A DNA stretch of 64,000 nt from Synchiropus splendidus (lineage: Eukaryota > Chordata > Actinopteri > Syngnathiformes > Callionymidae): the NCBI RefSeq assembly GCF_027744825.2, contig NC_071349.1, positions 4,216,001 through 4,280,000 of the forward strand. The letters are read 5' to 3'. Positions within the stretch are counted from its first letter, which is position 1. Every line of letters starts with the position of its first letter. The notes under the pieces are model-generated. The model saw nothing but the letters and a program-made list of their open reading frames with translations, made no database searches and was not told where the DNA came from. This document shows positions 10,256 through 22,020 of this stretch, one piece after another. The translations under genes and the position numbers were made by a program.

Positions 10256-10700
10256 TGACTTCGCACCTAAATGTCTCTCTTCTTCTACACAGGTCAGCAC
10301 CTTATCAGTAAAGGCTTTCTGACCTCCTCCACATTCAGACGAGGAGCATGACAGTTTACACAAAATGTGTCCGGTTAGAAAGCTAAAAGCTTAATTGGAT
10401 CGAGTCCCACCCTTCAGAAAGTCGGACACTCTGTGGATGGCTCTCCCTGGTGGAAAGAAGCGGCAGGCACTGTCCCCTCACAGGTTGTAAAATTGGCTTA
10501 GAATTTCCATCATGAAAGCCTATGAGAATACAGGAATCCCTGGAAACAGCTGTTGCTGCTTTCAAGAGAGTATCTCTTAAAGAAAACTGCCAGGCAGCTT
10601 CTTGATCATCAATGTCTACTTTTGCTGACCACTATGTGTCTAATGTGTCTGCATCCTCCTTCCCTCATGTCAATCTGTCTTCAGGAGCAGCCGAACCCTG
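10256..10700 (+). pseudogene. DIRS tyrosine recombinase remnant, copy 2
   Basis: Aligns with 427-870 and 48,058-48,420. Pieces such as CCTCCACATTCAGACGAGGA, the HLHKMCPV codons (near 10,350-10,375) and the block near 10,560-10,640 correspond to the YR C-terminal region. The N-terminal half and the RT upstream are missing because of a deletion junction at about 10,256. Several stops are present. It could not encode recombinase. Confidence 0.62.
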
Positions 10701-11850
10701 CGACCAGTAGGCCCTCATTCACAGCACTAGCTTTGGGACACTGGTATCAGCTTCATTTCAGTGCAGTGGAGTGTGCAGCGTCCCAAGATCCACCGTATTC
10801 CTACATAACTGTCTATTCATTTGCGAATAAACTCCCTCTTCCTTGCTCAGCTCAGACTAGAACCCTGGCTGTAGCTGCTCAGTAAATGTTTTCTCTATAG
10901 GTGTGGAGGATTGTTAATGCCACTTTCTATTTCAGTCATATAGTGGTTAAAAGTGGACAACGCAGTTCCTGCTGATCCACAGTGTAGGGTACACACCATA
11001 TATGAGGGGTTGTTAACGCCACCTTCTATATCAGCTTACGGTGGCAAAGGCGAGGCCTGCCACCCAGAGTGTAAAATTACACTCTACGTATGAGGGGTTG
11101 TTAATGCTACATCTTCGCAACCCATTCATTAATTCATTCAGGCTGGATAGACCCCGGGCGTGGCGGTGGCATAGGAAGTCTCATCGGCCGGTCCCGTATG
11201 AGGCCCTGGCCATCCGAGATAGCGACAGGACACTGGGCATACCACCTTCCGTCATACCAAAGCAACATCGCCGGTGACATTGCAGGTGTTTTAGTGCTGT
11301 AAAACGTGCATCTCCTTGACGACCGTCTTGCAAAGGAGGCAGCGGTGCAAGTCAGACGTCCGGTATGGGCGGCCATGGTAATTGCCCGTGGTTCTCAGGT
11401 CAGGCCACATTGCAAGGCTGGGGGTTAAGCTTTGTGATCAAGATGACCTCATAGGTGTTCCAGAGTCCCGGGAGGTGTTCTGGACTGAGCAACTCTGCCA
11501 CCTGTGCTCACACATACACTCACACAAGGGTGTGCTGCAACCTGTTCAAGTCCTGCAAAAAGTCCTGCAGCAGGGGGCAGAAATTATGAGGGGACCGCCT
11601 ATCCTGGGGCATCCCCTCAATGCATGGCTACTTCAAGGCTAGCAGGTGGTCCTCTGCCCACCGAGGTAGAGTTAACTATTCGAAATGCAAAATCACCGGT
11701 AACACTCAAAGCATATAATGCTAAATGGGTGTGGACTGCTGTCCGTTGGGTAAACATCCACTGCTAGTCCAGTTCATGCAGGGATTTCGAAGACTCAGAC
11801 CTCCAGACGCATCTGCCCCTATGGGGATCTACAATTGGTATTAAAGTCTC
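10701..11850 (+). repeat. DIRS 3' noncoding segment, copy 2
   Basis: Matches 861-1,560 and 48,430-49,440. The GAGGGGTTGTTAA motif recurs near 11,005 and 11,092. The segment ends with TGGGTGTGGACTGCTGTCCG (near 11,726), which starts the next YR-like piece. Confidence 0.6.
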
Positions 11851-12200
11851 TCTGTGAAGCTCCCTTCGAGCCACTTGGTCAGGCTCCTTTGGAGCTGGTG
11901 GCTTAGAGAGCAGCTGTCCTCCTGGTCCTGGCCTCCATCAGGAGAGTTTGGAGAACTATGTGCCAGCTGGGTCCCGCGAGGTTCCTGGAGGTGGTGCATC
12001 CTTCGCCATGTGGTCTCCTCTTCTACACGGTCAAGTTCTTGGTCCGTGGGAGAGACCAGCAGGCGAAGCGATGGCTTTGACTCTTGATCTCAACTTTCCT
12101 CCCATTTCTGCTACAGTCGGATTATGGTCAAAGATTGATGGAAATAAGGAACGATTGAAATCTCTCACGATAGGTCATAGGTAGGGGACCGGTGGCGGTA
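11851..12200 (+). pseudogene. Second-lineage DIRS YR fragment
   Basis: Diverged YR piece around SEAPFEPLDQAP-type sequence (near 11,860-11,900), followed by an FGELC box. It jumps at about 11,965 to a tail with GGAGAGACCAGCAGGCGAAGC (near 12,049) that matches 50,720. The fuller relative is at 49,440-50,850 and an inverted one is at 37,921-38,400. The satellite array starts just downstream. Confidence 0.55.
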
Positions 12201-15200
12201 TATCCATCACCATCATATCATCCGTCAACATAATGTTTTCTGTCGGAAATCCAATTTCTCTCACTCTTATCAAACGTTTTCTACACTGTTCACTCAGTGA
12301 CCAGAAAAGTCTCAGAACTTGAAAATGTCAAACCATAGCAGAAAGACTCATTCTAATGAATTCAGGACTAAATCTATATTTCTGAACTTTTTTCAGAGTT
12401 GTTAACATTTTCATGGTTTGGTTCCGAAACCCATAAAAATGCGTTTTCTGCACGCTGCCACAACTTCTCAGGGAAACTTCAAAAAAATGAAATTTTCTTC
12501 TCCCACTACAGCAGAAAGGGTCTTACTAATAGTTGCACATCAAATCTAAGCTGTCTGAAGTGTTTTAAAGTTATCAACATTTTAATGTTTGCCGTTCCAA
12601 AACCCACCTTATCTCAGGCTGAAAAAGTGTTTTCTGCATTGTGCCATAACTTCTCAGGGAAGCTTCAGAACATGAAATTTTCACCTCCCACTTAAGCAGA
12701 AAGGGTCTTTCTAGTAGTTGCAGAACAAATCTAAGCTGTCTGAACCGTTTTTAGAGGGTTATCAACAATTTTATTTTTGTCGGTCCAAAACCCACTTTCT
12801 CTTTGGACGAAAACAAGTTTTACGGACAGTTCACTCACGGCTCAGCGATGCCCCAGAAGATGAAGTTTTCACCTGCCACTATAGCAGAAAAGGTATTTCT
12901 ACAAGGTGCAGAACTAACTCAACTTGTCTAAAGTGATTTAAGAGAGTTATCAACATTTTTATTTGTGTCGGTCTGTAAACTATCTTTGCTTTGGCTGAAA
13001 ACGCGTTTTATGCAGTTTACTCACTGCTCAGCGATTCCTGAGAACAAGAAAATTTCTCGTGCAACTATAGGAGAAACACTCTTTCTAGGATAATAAACAC
13101 TAAACCTATATTCGTGAACTGTATTTCAGGGGGTTATCACCTTTTTTTTTTTTTTTCCTGGACAGAAACTCAGCTTATCTCGGGCTGAAAACGTGTTTTC
13201 TGCACTGTTCACTCACTGCTTAGTGATGCCTCAGAACATAAAAGTTTCTCCTGAATTTACAGCAGAAGCGGTCTTTCTAGCAGCTGCAGAACTAATTCAA
13301 CATGTCTGACGTGATTTCAGAGTGATAACAACATTTTTATGTTTGTCGATTCTGAAAACCACTGTCACTCGGGCTGAAAACGCGATTTCTGCACTGTTCA
13401 CTCACTGCTCATCGATGCCTTAGAACATGAAAATTTCTCCTGCAAGTAAAGGAAGAACACTCTTTGTAGTATAATAAACATTAGGCCTACCTTTAGGAAA
13501 TGTATTTCAGGAGGTTATCAGCTGCTTCTTTTTTTCCTGTTTAGAAACCGAGTTTCTCTTCGGCTGAAAACTAGTTTTCTGCACTGTTCACTCATTGATC
13601 AGAATAGTTTCAGATCCTGAAAATATTACCTGCAACTATAGGAAAAATAGTCTTTCTAATATATTCAAGACCAAACCTACATTTCTGAACTGTTTTTGCA
13701 GGGTTATCAACAATTTTTTTTTCGTCTGTCCAAAACCCACTTTGTCTTAGGCCAAACACACTTTTTATACACTGCTCACTCACTGCTCAGAGATGCCACA
13801 GAAGATGAAAATTTCACCTGCCACAATAGCAGAAAAGGTCTTTCTCGTAGGTGCAGAAATAATTCAACGTCTCTGAAGTGGCTTCAGAGAGTTAACATTT
13901 TTATGTTGGTCTGAAAACCACAGTGCCTCGGGACTCAATCTACCTTTCTGAACTGTATTCCAGTGCGTTAGCGACGATTTGATTAATTATTATTATTTTT
14001 TTTTTTTTTTTCTGGTATGAAAACCACAATCACTCAGGCTGAAAACGCGTTTTCTGCACTGTTCACTCACTGCTCAGTGATGCCTCACAACATGAAAATT
14101 TCACCAGCAACTATAGGAAAAGCACTCTTTCTAGTATATTCAACACTAAACATACTTTTCAGATTTTTTTTTTTTTTGACTTTTTCTCAGCGATGCCTCA
14201 GAACATGAAAATTTCACCTATACTATAGCAGAATCTGCTAAAGTCTTTCTAGTAGCTGCAGAACTAATTCAACCTCTCTGAAGTGGTTTCAATGTGTCAT
14301 CAACATTTTAATGTTTGTTGGTCTGAAAACCACAGTCCTTCGGTAGAAAACGCGTTTTCTGCACTGTTCACTGACTGATCAGAACAGCCTCAGAACAATG
14401 AAAATATCAAGTGTAAATATAGCAAAAAGACTATTTCTAGTATATTCAGCACTAAATAAAACTTTCTGAACTGTTTTCAAAGCGACAATTTTATATTTTA
14501 TTTTATGCGTTCACTGCTGTTCACACAGTGCTTAGGCGTGACTGAGAACATGAAAATTTCAACTGCAACAATAGGAAAAACACTCTTTCTCGTATATTCA
14601 GCACTAAATGTACCTTTCTGAACTGTTTATCAGGGGGTTATCAACTTCTTTTTTCCTGGTCAAAAACCGAGCGTCTCTCAGCCTGAAAACGTGTTTTATG
14701 CACTGTTCACTCACTGCTCAGGGATGCCTCAGAACATGAACATTTCACCTGCCAATATAGTAGCAGGAGTGTTTTTAGTAAGTGCCGAACTAATTCAACT
14801 TGTTTGAAGTGGTTTCAGAGAGGTAACAACATTTTCATGTCTATCTGTCTCAAAACCACAGTCCCTCGGGCTGAAAACGCGTTTTCTGCAGTGTTCACTC
14901 ACTGCTCAGCGAAGGCCACAGAACATGACAATTTTACCTGCCAATATCAGCAGAAAAGGTGTTTTTAGAGGGTGCAGAACTAATTCAACCTGTCTAAGGT
15001 GGTTTCAGAGAGTTATCAAGATTTTTATTTTTGTCGGTCTGAAAACCACCTTTTCTTGAGCTGAATACGCGTTTTCTGCTCTCTTCACTCATTGCTCAGG
15101 CATTACTCACAACATGAAAATTTCACCTGCAACGATAGGATAAACACTCTTTCTCATATATTCAACATTAAACCTACATTTCTGAACGGTATTTCAGGTG

Positions 15201-15340
15201 GTTAACTTTTTTTTTCTGGTCTGAATACCAGCTTTTGACGGGCTGAAAAGGCGTTTTCTCCACTGTTCACTGACTGAATGGAAAAGCTTCTGAACATGAA
15301 AATATCACATACAACTATAGGAAAAACAGCCTTTCCAGTG
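12200..15340 (+). repeat. Satellite array S1, about 189-bp monomer, dimeric organisation
   Basis: Tandem monomers marked by a GCTGAAAACGCGTTTTCTGC core, seen at about 12,994, 13,184, 13,373, 14,038, 14,872 and 15,061. Neighbouring cores are 189-190 bp apart. Two monomer types tend to alternate. Type 1 contains GCAGAACTAATTCAACCTGTC and GAGTTATCAACATTTTTATG. Type 2 contains TAGTATATTCAACACTAAAC and GGGGGTTATCAAC followed by a T-run. The core holds the palindrome AAAACGCGTTTT. Homogeneity is moderate, with indels near 13,950-14,200 and 14,400-14,550. Open frames inside are chance. Confidence 0.9.
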
Positions 15341-17160
15341 TGACGCCCACTTATGTGTGGTCACAGAGTGTGTGTTAGATGTCATTTAATTGTTCAGCAT
15401 GGAGTTGATTAACCGGCAGGTATATGATTAGGTCAGTAGAGGGCAGGATAGGACAGAGGTTGGGCATTGAAGATGCGTGGGTAAATAGGAAGTGACATTT
15501 TTTCATTACTTTTCTCACCATCGAAAAATGTGGAAGCCTCACGTGAATCTGTCCACATTTTGTTTCAGGTTAGTTGATTATATGGTTGTCATATCAGAAT
15601 ATAGTTTTTTGTGATTGCATTGTACAGTAGTTTTGTCGACCAAAGTGGCTTCAGGAGAGTGCAAGGACCGTGTTTTGTTCCATGAAAGCGAATAATTACA
15701 TTGCACTGAGGTCCTGGTTCAACCGTTCAAACGAGAAAATCGAATGTATCATCTATATAAATACTCATCACATCTGTGACACTGAGTTTCAAACAAGATA
15801 AATATGATTTTACTGGATGTAAGGCAGTAAAATGATTATTTTGCAAAATGTTTAAAAGAGTAATTTACAATCATAAGAATCAAGTGTTTGCATTGTACAA
15901 AAACTTTATCATTTAAATGTAAAATCAGAGCGAAATACATGTCATGTTCTACTTTTATTTGAATTGTTTGATAAAAACAGATGGAAATGTGAAGTGCAAA
16001 CGTCATTGACATGATTCAGAACGACAGCTTGTTAAGCAGATGTGATCTGCAGCAGCAGGGTCATTAGCACGTCTTGTTTACTTCTCACTCGGTCTACAGC
16101 AGCATTTCCTGCCTATAGGACTGTGGATTTCCTGTCAGCAGACCCCACGCCCAACACAAATGAAGCTCCATCCATCAACATGTAGAAACGCCGGAGGGAA
16201 AAAAGTGCAGATGAAAACTGCTCCCACAAACTACTGCTTCATGTTTTCCATTGCCAATATGCAAACGTCACTGTGATGCAAGCTTGGTCGGCTGCGTCAG
16301 GGGCCTCATCACCGGGGGCCCAAAAACGCAGTTTATCTCCATGCTGCCTCCCAAGTCATCAGACTAGAGACGCTTAAAAGGGCCAATATGCAGCAGCCGG
16401 TAAATGATGTGTTTCATGGGTGGTTTTTGAAGAGTTGATTAACCGGCAGGTATATAATTCGGTCAGTAGAGGGAAGGGTAGGACAGCGGTTGGGCATTGA
16501 AGATGTGTGGGTAAATAGGAGGTGACACTTTTTTTCATTGCTTTTCTCACCATCGACAAAAGCCTCGTATGACTCTGTCCACATTCTGTTTCAGGTTAGT
16601 CAAATCCATTTTTTTATAATGTTTGTTCCACTTGGGATTGACTGATTCTGAGTCTGAGTGTGAGGATGGTGATTCAGTTTTTAAGTATACTGTTTTTCCT
16701 TCGTACGTTGAGTTCGCTCTGTGTAGATGTGGCGCTTGTAAGCTAATACTGACAACCGACGTTGACATGGCACGGGTGATTGAGTTGTGTGGAGTTCAGT
16801 TTGCTTGTGGTGAATAACGGTGTTTGGTAAAAAGTAAGGTTTTATTATTTCTCAACACTAGCCAAAAGGTTTAATGGCAGAATTATACATTCAGATGAAA
16901 AGCAATTATGCATGTGGTTCATGATGTCTGACAGTTGTTGTATGACAAAGTGAGATGTTTGTGAGTGATGTTTCAGAAAGACATTTAATTGTGGTGTGGG
17001 TTACCACAATAAAAAAACATAATCCCTTGGATTACTTTTCTCACCATCGACAAATGTGGAAGCCGTGTGTGACTGTCCGCATTTTGTTTCAGACGGCATT
17101 CTACTGACCACATTAAGACACCACTTTTTAACTGTGGACAAGGTCACAGTATTCAGACCT
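15341..17160 (+). repeat. Spacer C, copy 1 (hinge of the inverted modules)
   Basis: Unclassified 1.8 kb between satellite (+) and inverted block G. It matches 52,895-53,700 except for an extra stretch of about 1 kb. GGAGTTGATTAACCGGCAGG occurs at about 15,401 and recurs at about 16,431 (GAGTTGATTAACCGGCAGG). A motif TTTTCTCACCATCGACAAA (first base variants allowed) followed by CACATTTTGTTTCAG-like sequence occurs three times (about 15,510, 16,540 and 17,036). Low-copy sequence without a recognisable gene fills 15,600-16,400. A small open frame at 16,623-16,817 is listed separately. Confidence 0.55.
16623..16817 (+). other. 64-codon open frame shared by both spacer C copies
   Basis: An intact frame starting MFHLGLTDSESE and ending CGVQFACGE. 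The counterpart at 53,174-53,368 keeps the same start, length and stop, with about a dozen amino-acid changes. Cys residues cluster in the middle (CRCGAC). No family recognised. Most differences change residues, so I see no sign of selection for the protein. It may simply be a preserved stretch of a duplicated repeat. Confidence 0.2.
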
Positions 17161-17964
17161 GTTACAGATGCATAGTTTTAGATAGAAGTTTTCTTCCTAC
17201 GCTTTTAGATGGAGCAGAGGTGAGAGCAGTCGACTGGTCTCTCCAAGATGAGCAGCAATGATCAGCACGGCTATGATTTGGACAGCTGGGATAACCCCGC
17301 CCCTTCGACAAGCGACGGTGTTCCCCCCCCCCCCCCCCCCCCCCCCGGGGCAGCGGCTGTGTGAGGAGGAGGCGCCACGAGCGGAGAACCACGCCGACGG
17401 ACTGTTGAAACTCAAAATCTCTGTAGAGTGAGAAAGGATCTGTGATGGATGAGCCGGTCCACGGAGCACAAAAAGAGCGCAATGATGTTCTCAAGCGCTG
17501 TGAGCTGGTTGCCGACGGCGTAAACACCATTCCACTGCGCAATGGAGACTCTGTCAGCGGTGGGTGGGATGGTCACCCCTCAGGGGGGAGGTCGAGCTCC
17601 CGGGGCGAACGCATCAGGCATGGCGCATGACGGCTGAGTGAGCGGGAACGGTGAGCCGCCAATCCAAACCCTCCACAACGCCAGCTGGCCGTTAGTGAAG
17701 TGGTATGATTCTTGAGCTGCCGGTGGAGAGAGAGCTCAACTTTGATACGACGGAGGCGGATGACATGAGGCGCAGGAGAAGATCAAGCGGGAACGTGCTT
17801 GATTCCACCACACGGAACTCATCCAACTCTGGGAAGTCTCCAGACGCACCTCATAGAAGCGCCTGGCTCTCGTCAAACTCATCCCATGGCTTGGAAGCAG
17901 GAAATGTGGATGGAATGAAAACGGTTTGGCTGCTTGTAGCCCAGTCGCAGCGCCCTATTCATAG
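17161..17964 (-). repeat. Block G, inverted copy 3
   Basis: Reverse-strand copy of block G. The 3' part covers 17,161-17,640 and the 5' part 17,690-17,964, ending at the CGCCCTATTCATAG junction with the satellite near 17,950-17,968. It lacks the segment matching 9,120-9,300. A C-run at 17,323-17,346 has expanded inside it. Confidence 0.6.
17323..17346. repeat. Poly(C) run of 24 followed by GGGG
   Basis: Twenty-four consecutive C residues directly followed by GGGG. Other block G copies have only 5-8 C/G at this place (for example about 53,870), so this is a local expansion. It could form G-quadruplex or i-motif structures and is a likely sequencing-error site. Confidence 0.9.
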
Positions 17965-19145
17965 AGGTTTAGTGTTGAATATACGAGAAAGTTTTTTTTT
18001 CCTATAGTTGCAGGTGAAACTTTCATGTTCTGAGGCATCGCTGAGCAGTGAGTGAACAGTGCAGAAAACGCGTTTTCAGCCCGAGGGATTGTGTTTTTTT
18101 GTCCGACAAACATAAAAATGTTGATAACTCTGTGAAACTACTTCAGACAGGTTGAATTCGTCCTCAGCTACGACAAAGACGCCTTCTGCTATAGTTGCAG
18201 GTGATGTTTTCATGTTCTGAGGCTTTTCTGATCAGTGAGTGACCAGTACAGAATATGCATTTTTAGCCTGAGAGAAGCTGGGTTTCGGACTGTCAAAAAT
18301 ACAATAGTTGATAACCCTCTAAAAACAGTTCAGAAATGTAGGTTTAGTGTTGAATATGCTAGAGAGAGTGTTTTCCCTATAGTTGCAGGAGAAAAAACGT
18401 TTTGCCTGTAGTTGCAGGTGATATTTTCATCTTCTGAGTCCCGCCTAAGCAGAGCAGAAAACACGTATTCAGCCCACGAAAAGGTGGTTTTCAGACCAAC
18501 AAGGATTAAAATGTTGATTACTTTCTGAAACCACACAGAGAGGTTTAATTAGTTCTGCTGCTACAAGAAATAACGCTTCTGCTATACAGTCAGGTGAAAT
18601 TTCCATGTTCTGAGGCATCGCTGAGCAGTGACTGAACTGTGCAGAAAACGCGTTTTCAGCCCGAGAGAGGCTTGGTTTCTGACGAGGAAAAAAAAATATT
18701 GTTGATTACACCATGAAAATAGTCCAGAAACTGATTTAGTGCTGAATATACTCGAAAGAGCCTTTTTCCAACAGTCGCAGCTGATATTTTCATGTTCTGG
18801 CACTATTCTGAGCAGTGAATGAACAGTGCAGAAAACGGGTTTTCACCTGAGTGAGGATGGTTTTCAGAATCGACAAACATAAAAATGTTATCACTCTGCA
18901 ACCACTTCAGAAATGTTGAATTAGTTCAGCACCTGCTAGTATGACCACTCTAGCTATAGTGCCAGGTGAAATTTTAATGTTCTGAGACAGCCCTGAGCAG
19001 AGAGTAAACAGTGCATAAAACGCGTTTTCAGCCCGTGGGACCTGTACCTTTCAGACCAACAAACATAAAAATGTTGATAACTCTCTGAAACCACTTCGGA
19101 GACATTGAATTTGTTCTGCAGCTACGAGACAGACCACTTCTGCTA
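17965..19145 (-). repeat. Satellite array S2, inverted
   Basis: The same monomer family as S1 on the reverse strand, about six units. Cores such as GCAGAAAACGCGTTTTCAGC occur near 18,061 and 18,641, with variants near 18,829 and 19,012. It is bounded by block G at about 17,965 and by DIRS RT at about 19,145. Confidence 0.88.
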
Positions 19146-19660
19146 AGCTGGTGTGCGCTCATGACTCCTGTTTGGACTCTGGCTAGAATCAAAAAGGAGT
19201 CCAAGTACGTCAGAATCCGCAGACCCTGTCTCCTTAGTGGTTTGAGCCACTCCTCCACGCACTTGGCAAAAAAACGAGGCACTCGACACTAGAGACCGTG
19301 TTGTGGAAGTAGGCCTCTGCAAGATCTATGGAGGTCATCCACTCTCACACTCTGACACACTCCAGGAGTCTCCTGGTAGTCCGGAACCGCTGTCTGGTCA
19401 TGAATTGGTTGAGGAGACTGAGATCCAGAACAGGTGTCCACTCTCCTGTCTTCTTGGGTTCCAGAAAGTACCCGGAGTAAAACCCAGTGTAGGAGGATCG
19501 CTTAGGAACTAACTCGATTATTCCCATTGTCAGGAGAGCGCGGTCCTCCTCCATCAGACATGACAGCTGGTTCTCTGAGTTCATTCAGGTCCATGTGGTG
19601 ACGCAGAACCTGGGGGTTGACTGTGAAACTGAAGGACGTGTCAATGACCGTGTATTTTCT
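19146..19660 (-). pseudogene. DIRS reverse transcriptase remnant, inverted copy
   Basis: On -, the blocks are SCLMEEDRALL, IIELVPKRSSYTGFYSGYFL and EPKKTGEWTPVLDLSLLNQF (near 19,410-19,560), then CVEEWLKPLRRQGLRILTYL (near 19,205-19,265). These match the RT of DIRS1-like elements. The middle of the palm is deleted, and the YLDD box reads YLDS, so the RT is inactive. The sequence stops after ILARVQTGVMSAHQ-like codons at about 19,146 and continues as satellite. The same breakpoint is seen at about 56,145. Confidence 0.78.
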
Positions 19661-20500
19661 CGATCCATATGGGCAGGTGAGGAGACAGGCGCTTTCAGTT
19701 CGGAAGATATTCTGTCAAGACACGTGCCCAGAGCACAAGAACAGACCCGGCCTCCGGGGCGGGTCTAGGACGAAAGGGTCGTCGGTGCACAGCGCCCTCT
19801 CCTCTGGGGACTTCAAGTCCCGCTGGTTCTTCAAAAACAGACTCGCTTTTGTCAGCTGAGCCGTCAGAGGAATTCGGTTCCCCAAACTTGCAGTGTACCT
19901 TGATCTGACACTGCAATTCTCCTAAGATGTACACCCGAGGGACTGGCCCAATCATCCTCAGAAAGAGATGACGATGTCCTACCTGCCTCTGAGAGGTTTG
20001 CAGGGCTGCAGAGAACAGAATCACAGACACACATCCTATCAGACGTTGCACGAGGGAGCTGAGAACCGAGCATGTCTGGCACGCTGCGCCTACTCAGTGT
20101 TCCTCTGAAGTGGTGACTTTCGCGGCCCTGTGGCGACCCCTGCTAAAAACTGGCGAGTCTGAGGAATAAGAAGAGTTAATGGCAGAATTGAAACTCCCCT
20201 GACTTTTGGCTGGTACCAGGATCTTTTGAGAGACGGGAAAGAGTTATTTGATGTCTGTGCTTCATATTGTGGCGAATCTGAGGAAAAACATAACGTCTTG
20301 GCTCCAGAAACTTCCCCAGGGACAGTTCTGGCGTCAGGTATAAGGAGGCAGAGAGCCTGTTACTATACTGCTCGATGTCAAACAAAAACTAATTTTTGAA
20401 GCCGGAGTTCGGACTGACTGGAGCCGGAAGAGAATTTGGCGAGTGAGAAACCTTTATTTTGGGCAGAGAAGAAACAGACCCGATACCAAAGTAATGCATC
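19661..20500 (-). pseudogene. DIRS gag / pre-RT segment, inverted copy
   Basis: Reverse copy of the segment at 7,791-8,825. On -, it shows the frame with SLSEDDWASPSGVHLRRIAV (near 19,910-19,975) and an overlapping frame ending in RVLTEYLPN (near 19,695-19,725). It includes the GATACCAAAGTAATGCAT stretch near 20,480-20,500. One copy of the 13-bp unit is missing here. Several stops are present. Confidence 0.62.
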
Positions 20501-21125
20501 TTTTTTTCCAAGTTCAACTTTGGTTTAGATGCATACTTTTAGATACAAAGTTCTTCCTATGCTTTTGGAGGGAGCAGAGGTGAGAGCAGCCGACTGGTCT
20601 CTCCAAGAGGAGCGGCGATGATCAGCGCGGCTATTATACGGCTGTTCCCCAAAGCCGGCGGCTGTGTGTGGAGGAGGCCCCGCGAGCAGAGCACCACGGC
20701 GGCGGACTGTTATGTCTCCAAAATCTCTGGTGGACTCCATGGAGCTCTTAAAGAGCGCGATGATGTTCTCAAGCGCTATGAGCCGTTTGACGACAGCATA
20801 GACACAATTCTACTGAGCGATGGTGGCTCTGTCAGCGCCGGGTGGGATGGTCACTCCTCATGGGGGAGGTCAAGTTCCAGGGGCGAGGGCATCACGCATT
20901 ACGGCTGATTGAGAGGGAACGCTGCGCTGCAAATCCAAGCCCTCCACCTATTAAGCTCCGTACCTGAACACGTGCGGTCCTTCTGTGGAGTGTCAGAACT
21001 GCGCTGGGAATAGTCCGGATTGAATTGGACTAGAAGCGGATGTTTACCTAACAGACGGCAGTTCACATCCATTTGGCATTATATGCTTTGAGTGTTGCGG
21101 GTGCTTTAGCATTTCGAATAAAAAA
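20501..21125 (-). repeat. Block G 3' part plus start of block B, inverted
   Basis: 20,521-20,940 matches block G on -, and 20,941-21,121 matches the beginning of block B (CAGACGGCAGTTCACATCC near 21,053; AGTGTTGCGGGTGCTTTAGC near 21,091). It ends abruptly at about 21,121, where AT-rich sequence starts. Confidence 0.58.
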
Positions 21126-21294
21126 CTCTTGTCCCCAAATAAGTCTAAAACTTAAGTCTAAAATAAAATAATAAAATAGTCATAAAATAGTGTGGAACTT
21201 AAACGACGAAACCAAAACAAAACAAAACAAAAACATGCCTATTTATGCTAAAGAATAAGAAAATAGCAACCAACTTGGCCTAAAGGCCTTTTAT
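21126..21294. other. Short AT-rich stretch, no gene seen
   Basis: About 170 bp with AAAATAATAAAATAG and (AAAAC)n-like sequence (AAACAAAACAAAACAAAAAC near 21,217-21,236). No repeat family or coding signal recognised. Confidence 0.5.
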
Positions 21295-22020
21295 CTATTG
21301 ATCAGCACCTACAAGTCTGAGGCCATGGTTCTTCACCGGAATAAGGTGGTTTGCTCTCTCCAGGTCGGTGGAGAGTTCTTGCCCCAAGTGGCGGAGTTTA
21401 AGTATCTCAGGGTCTTGTTCTCGAGTGAGGGAAAAGGGGAGCGTGAGATTGATAGACGGGTTGGTGCAGCTGCAGCAGTGATGCGGTCGCTGTATCGGAC
21501 CGTCGTGGTGAAGAGGGAGCTCAGTCACAAGACGAAGCTCTCGATTTACCCATCTACGTTCCCACCCTCACCTATGGTCACGAGCTTTGGGTAATGACCG
21601 AATGGATGAGATCGCGGATACAAGCGGCTGAGATGAGTTTCCTCCGCAGGGTGGCTGGGCGCACCCTTCGAGATAGGGTGAGGAGTTCGGTCATCCGGGA
21701 GGAGCTCGGGGTGGAGCCGCTGCTCCTCCACATCGAGAGGAACCAGTTGAGGTGGCTCGGGCATCTGATCCGGATGCCCCCTGGACGCCTCCCTGGGGAG
21801 GTGTTCCGTGCATGTCCGACCGGGAGGAGACCCCGGGGAAGACCCAGGACTCGCTGGAGAGATTATGTCTCCGGTCTGGCCTGGGAACGCCTCGGGATCC
21901 CCAGGGATGAGCTGGAGGAGGTTTGTGCGGAACGGGAAGTTTGGGCTTCCGTGCTCCGAATAGTGCCTCCGCGACCCGACCCCGGATAAGCGGTAGAAGA
22001 AGGTGAAGGTGAAGGTAAGG
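21295..22020 (+). pseudogene. Non-LTR retrotransposon (LINE) 3' end, RT C-terminal domain
   Basis: 5'-truncated LINE. Blocks in order are SKSEAMVL-type sequence (near 21,315), VGGEFLPQVAEFKYLRVLFS, KGEREIDRRVGAAAAVMRSL (near 21,435-21,495), then after a frameshift near 21,550 AAEMSFLRRVAGRTLRDRVR, LGVEPLLLHIERNQLRWLGH and the Arg-rich GRRPRGRPRTRWRDYVSGLA, with a terminal RPDPG and stop at 21,987-21,989. GGATAAGCGGTAGAAG and GGTGAA repeats form the tail. The RT catalytic box is upstream and absent here. Clade not certain (Nimb/I-like or RTE-like). A relative lies inverted at 62,598-63,307. Confidence 0.8.

Noticed and set aside
12399..14208. Several 60-100-codon frames in the satellite
   Set aside because: They repeat with the monomer, start at variable places and carry no preserved protein. 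Chance frames in tandem DNA.
12200..15340. Regularly spaced repeats that could suggest a CRISPR array
   Set aside because: The whole 189-bp unit is repeated, with no unique spacers. It is a satellite in a eukaryotic context.
17162..17542. Open frame of 126 codons on - with a Gly run
   Set aside because: The Gly run is the C24 expansion. Other block G copies do not keep the frame.
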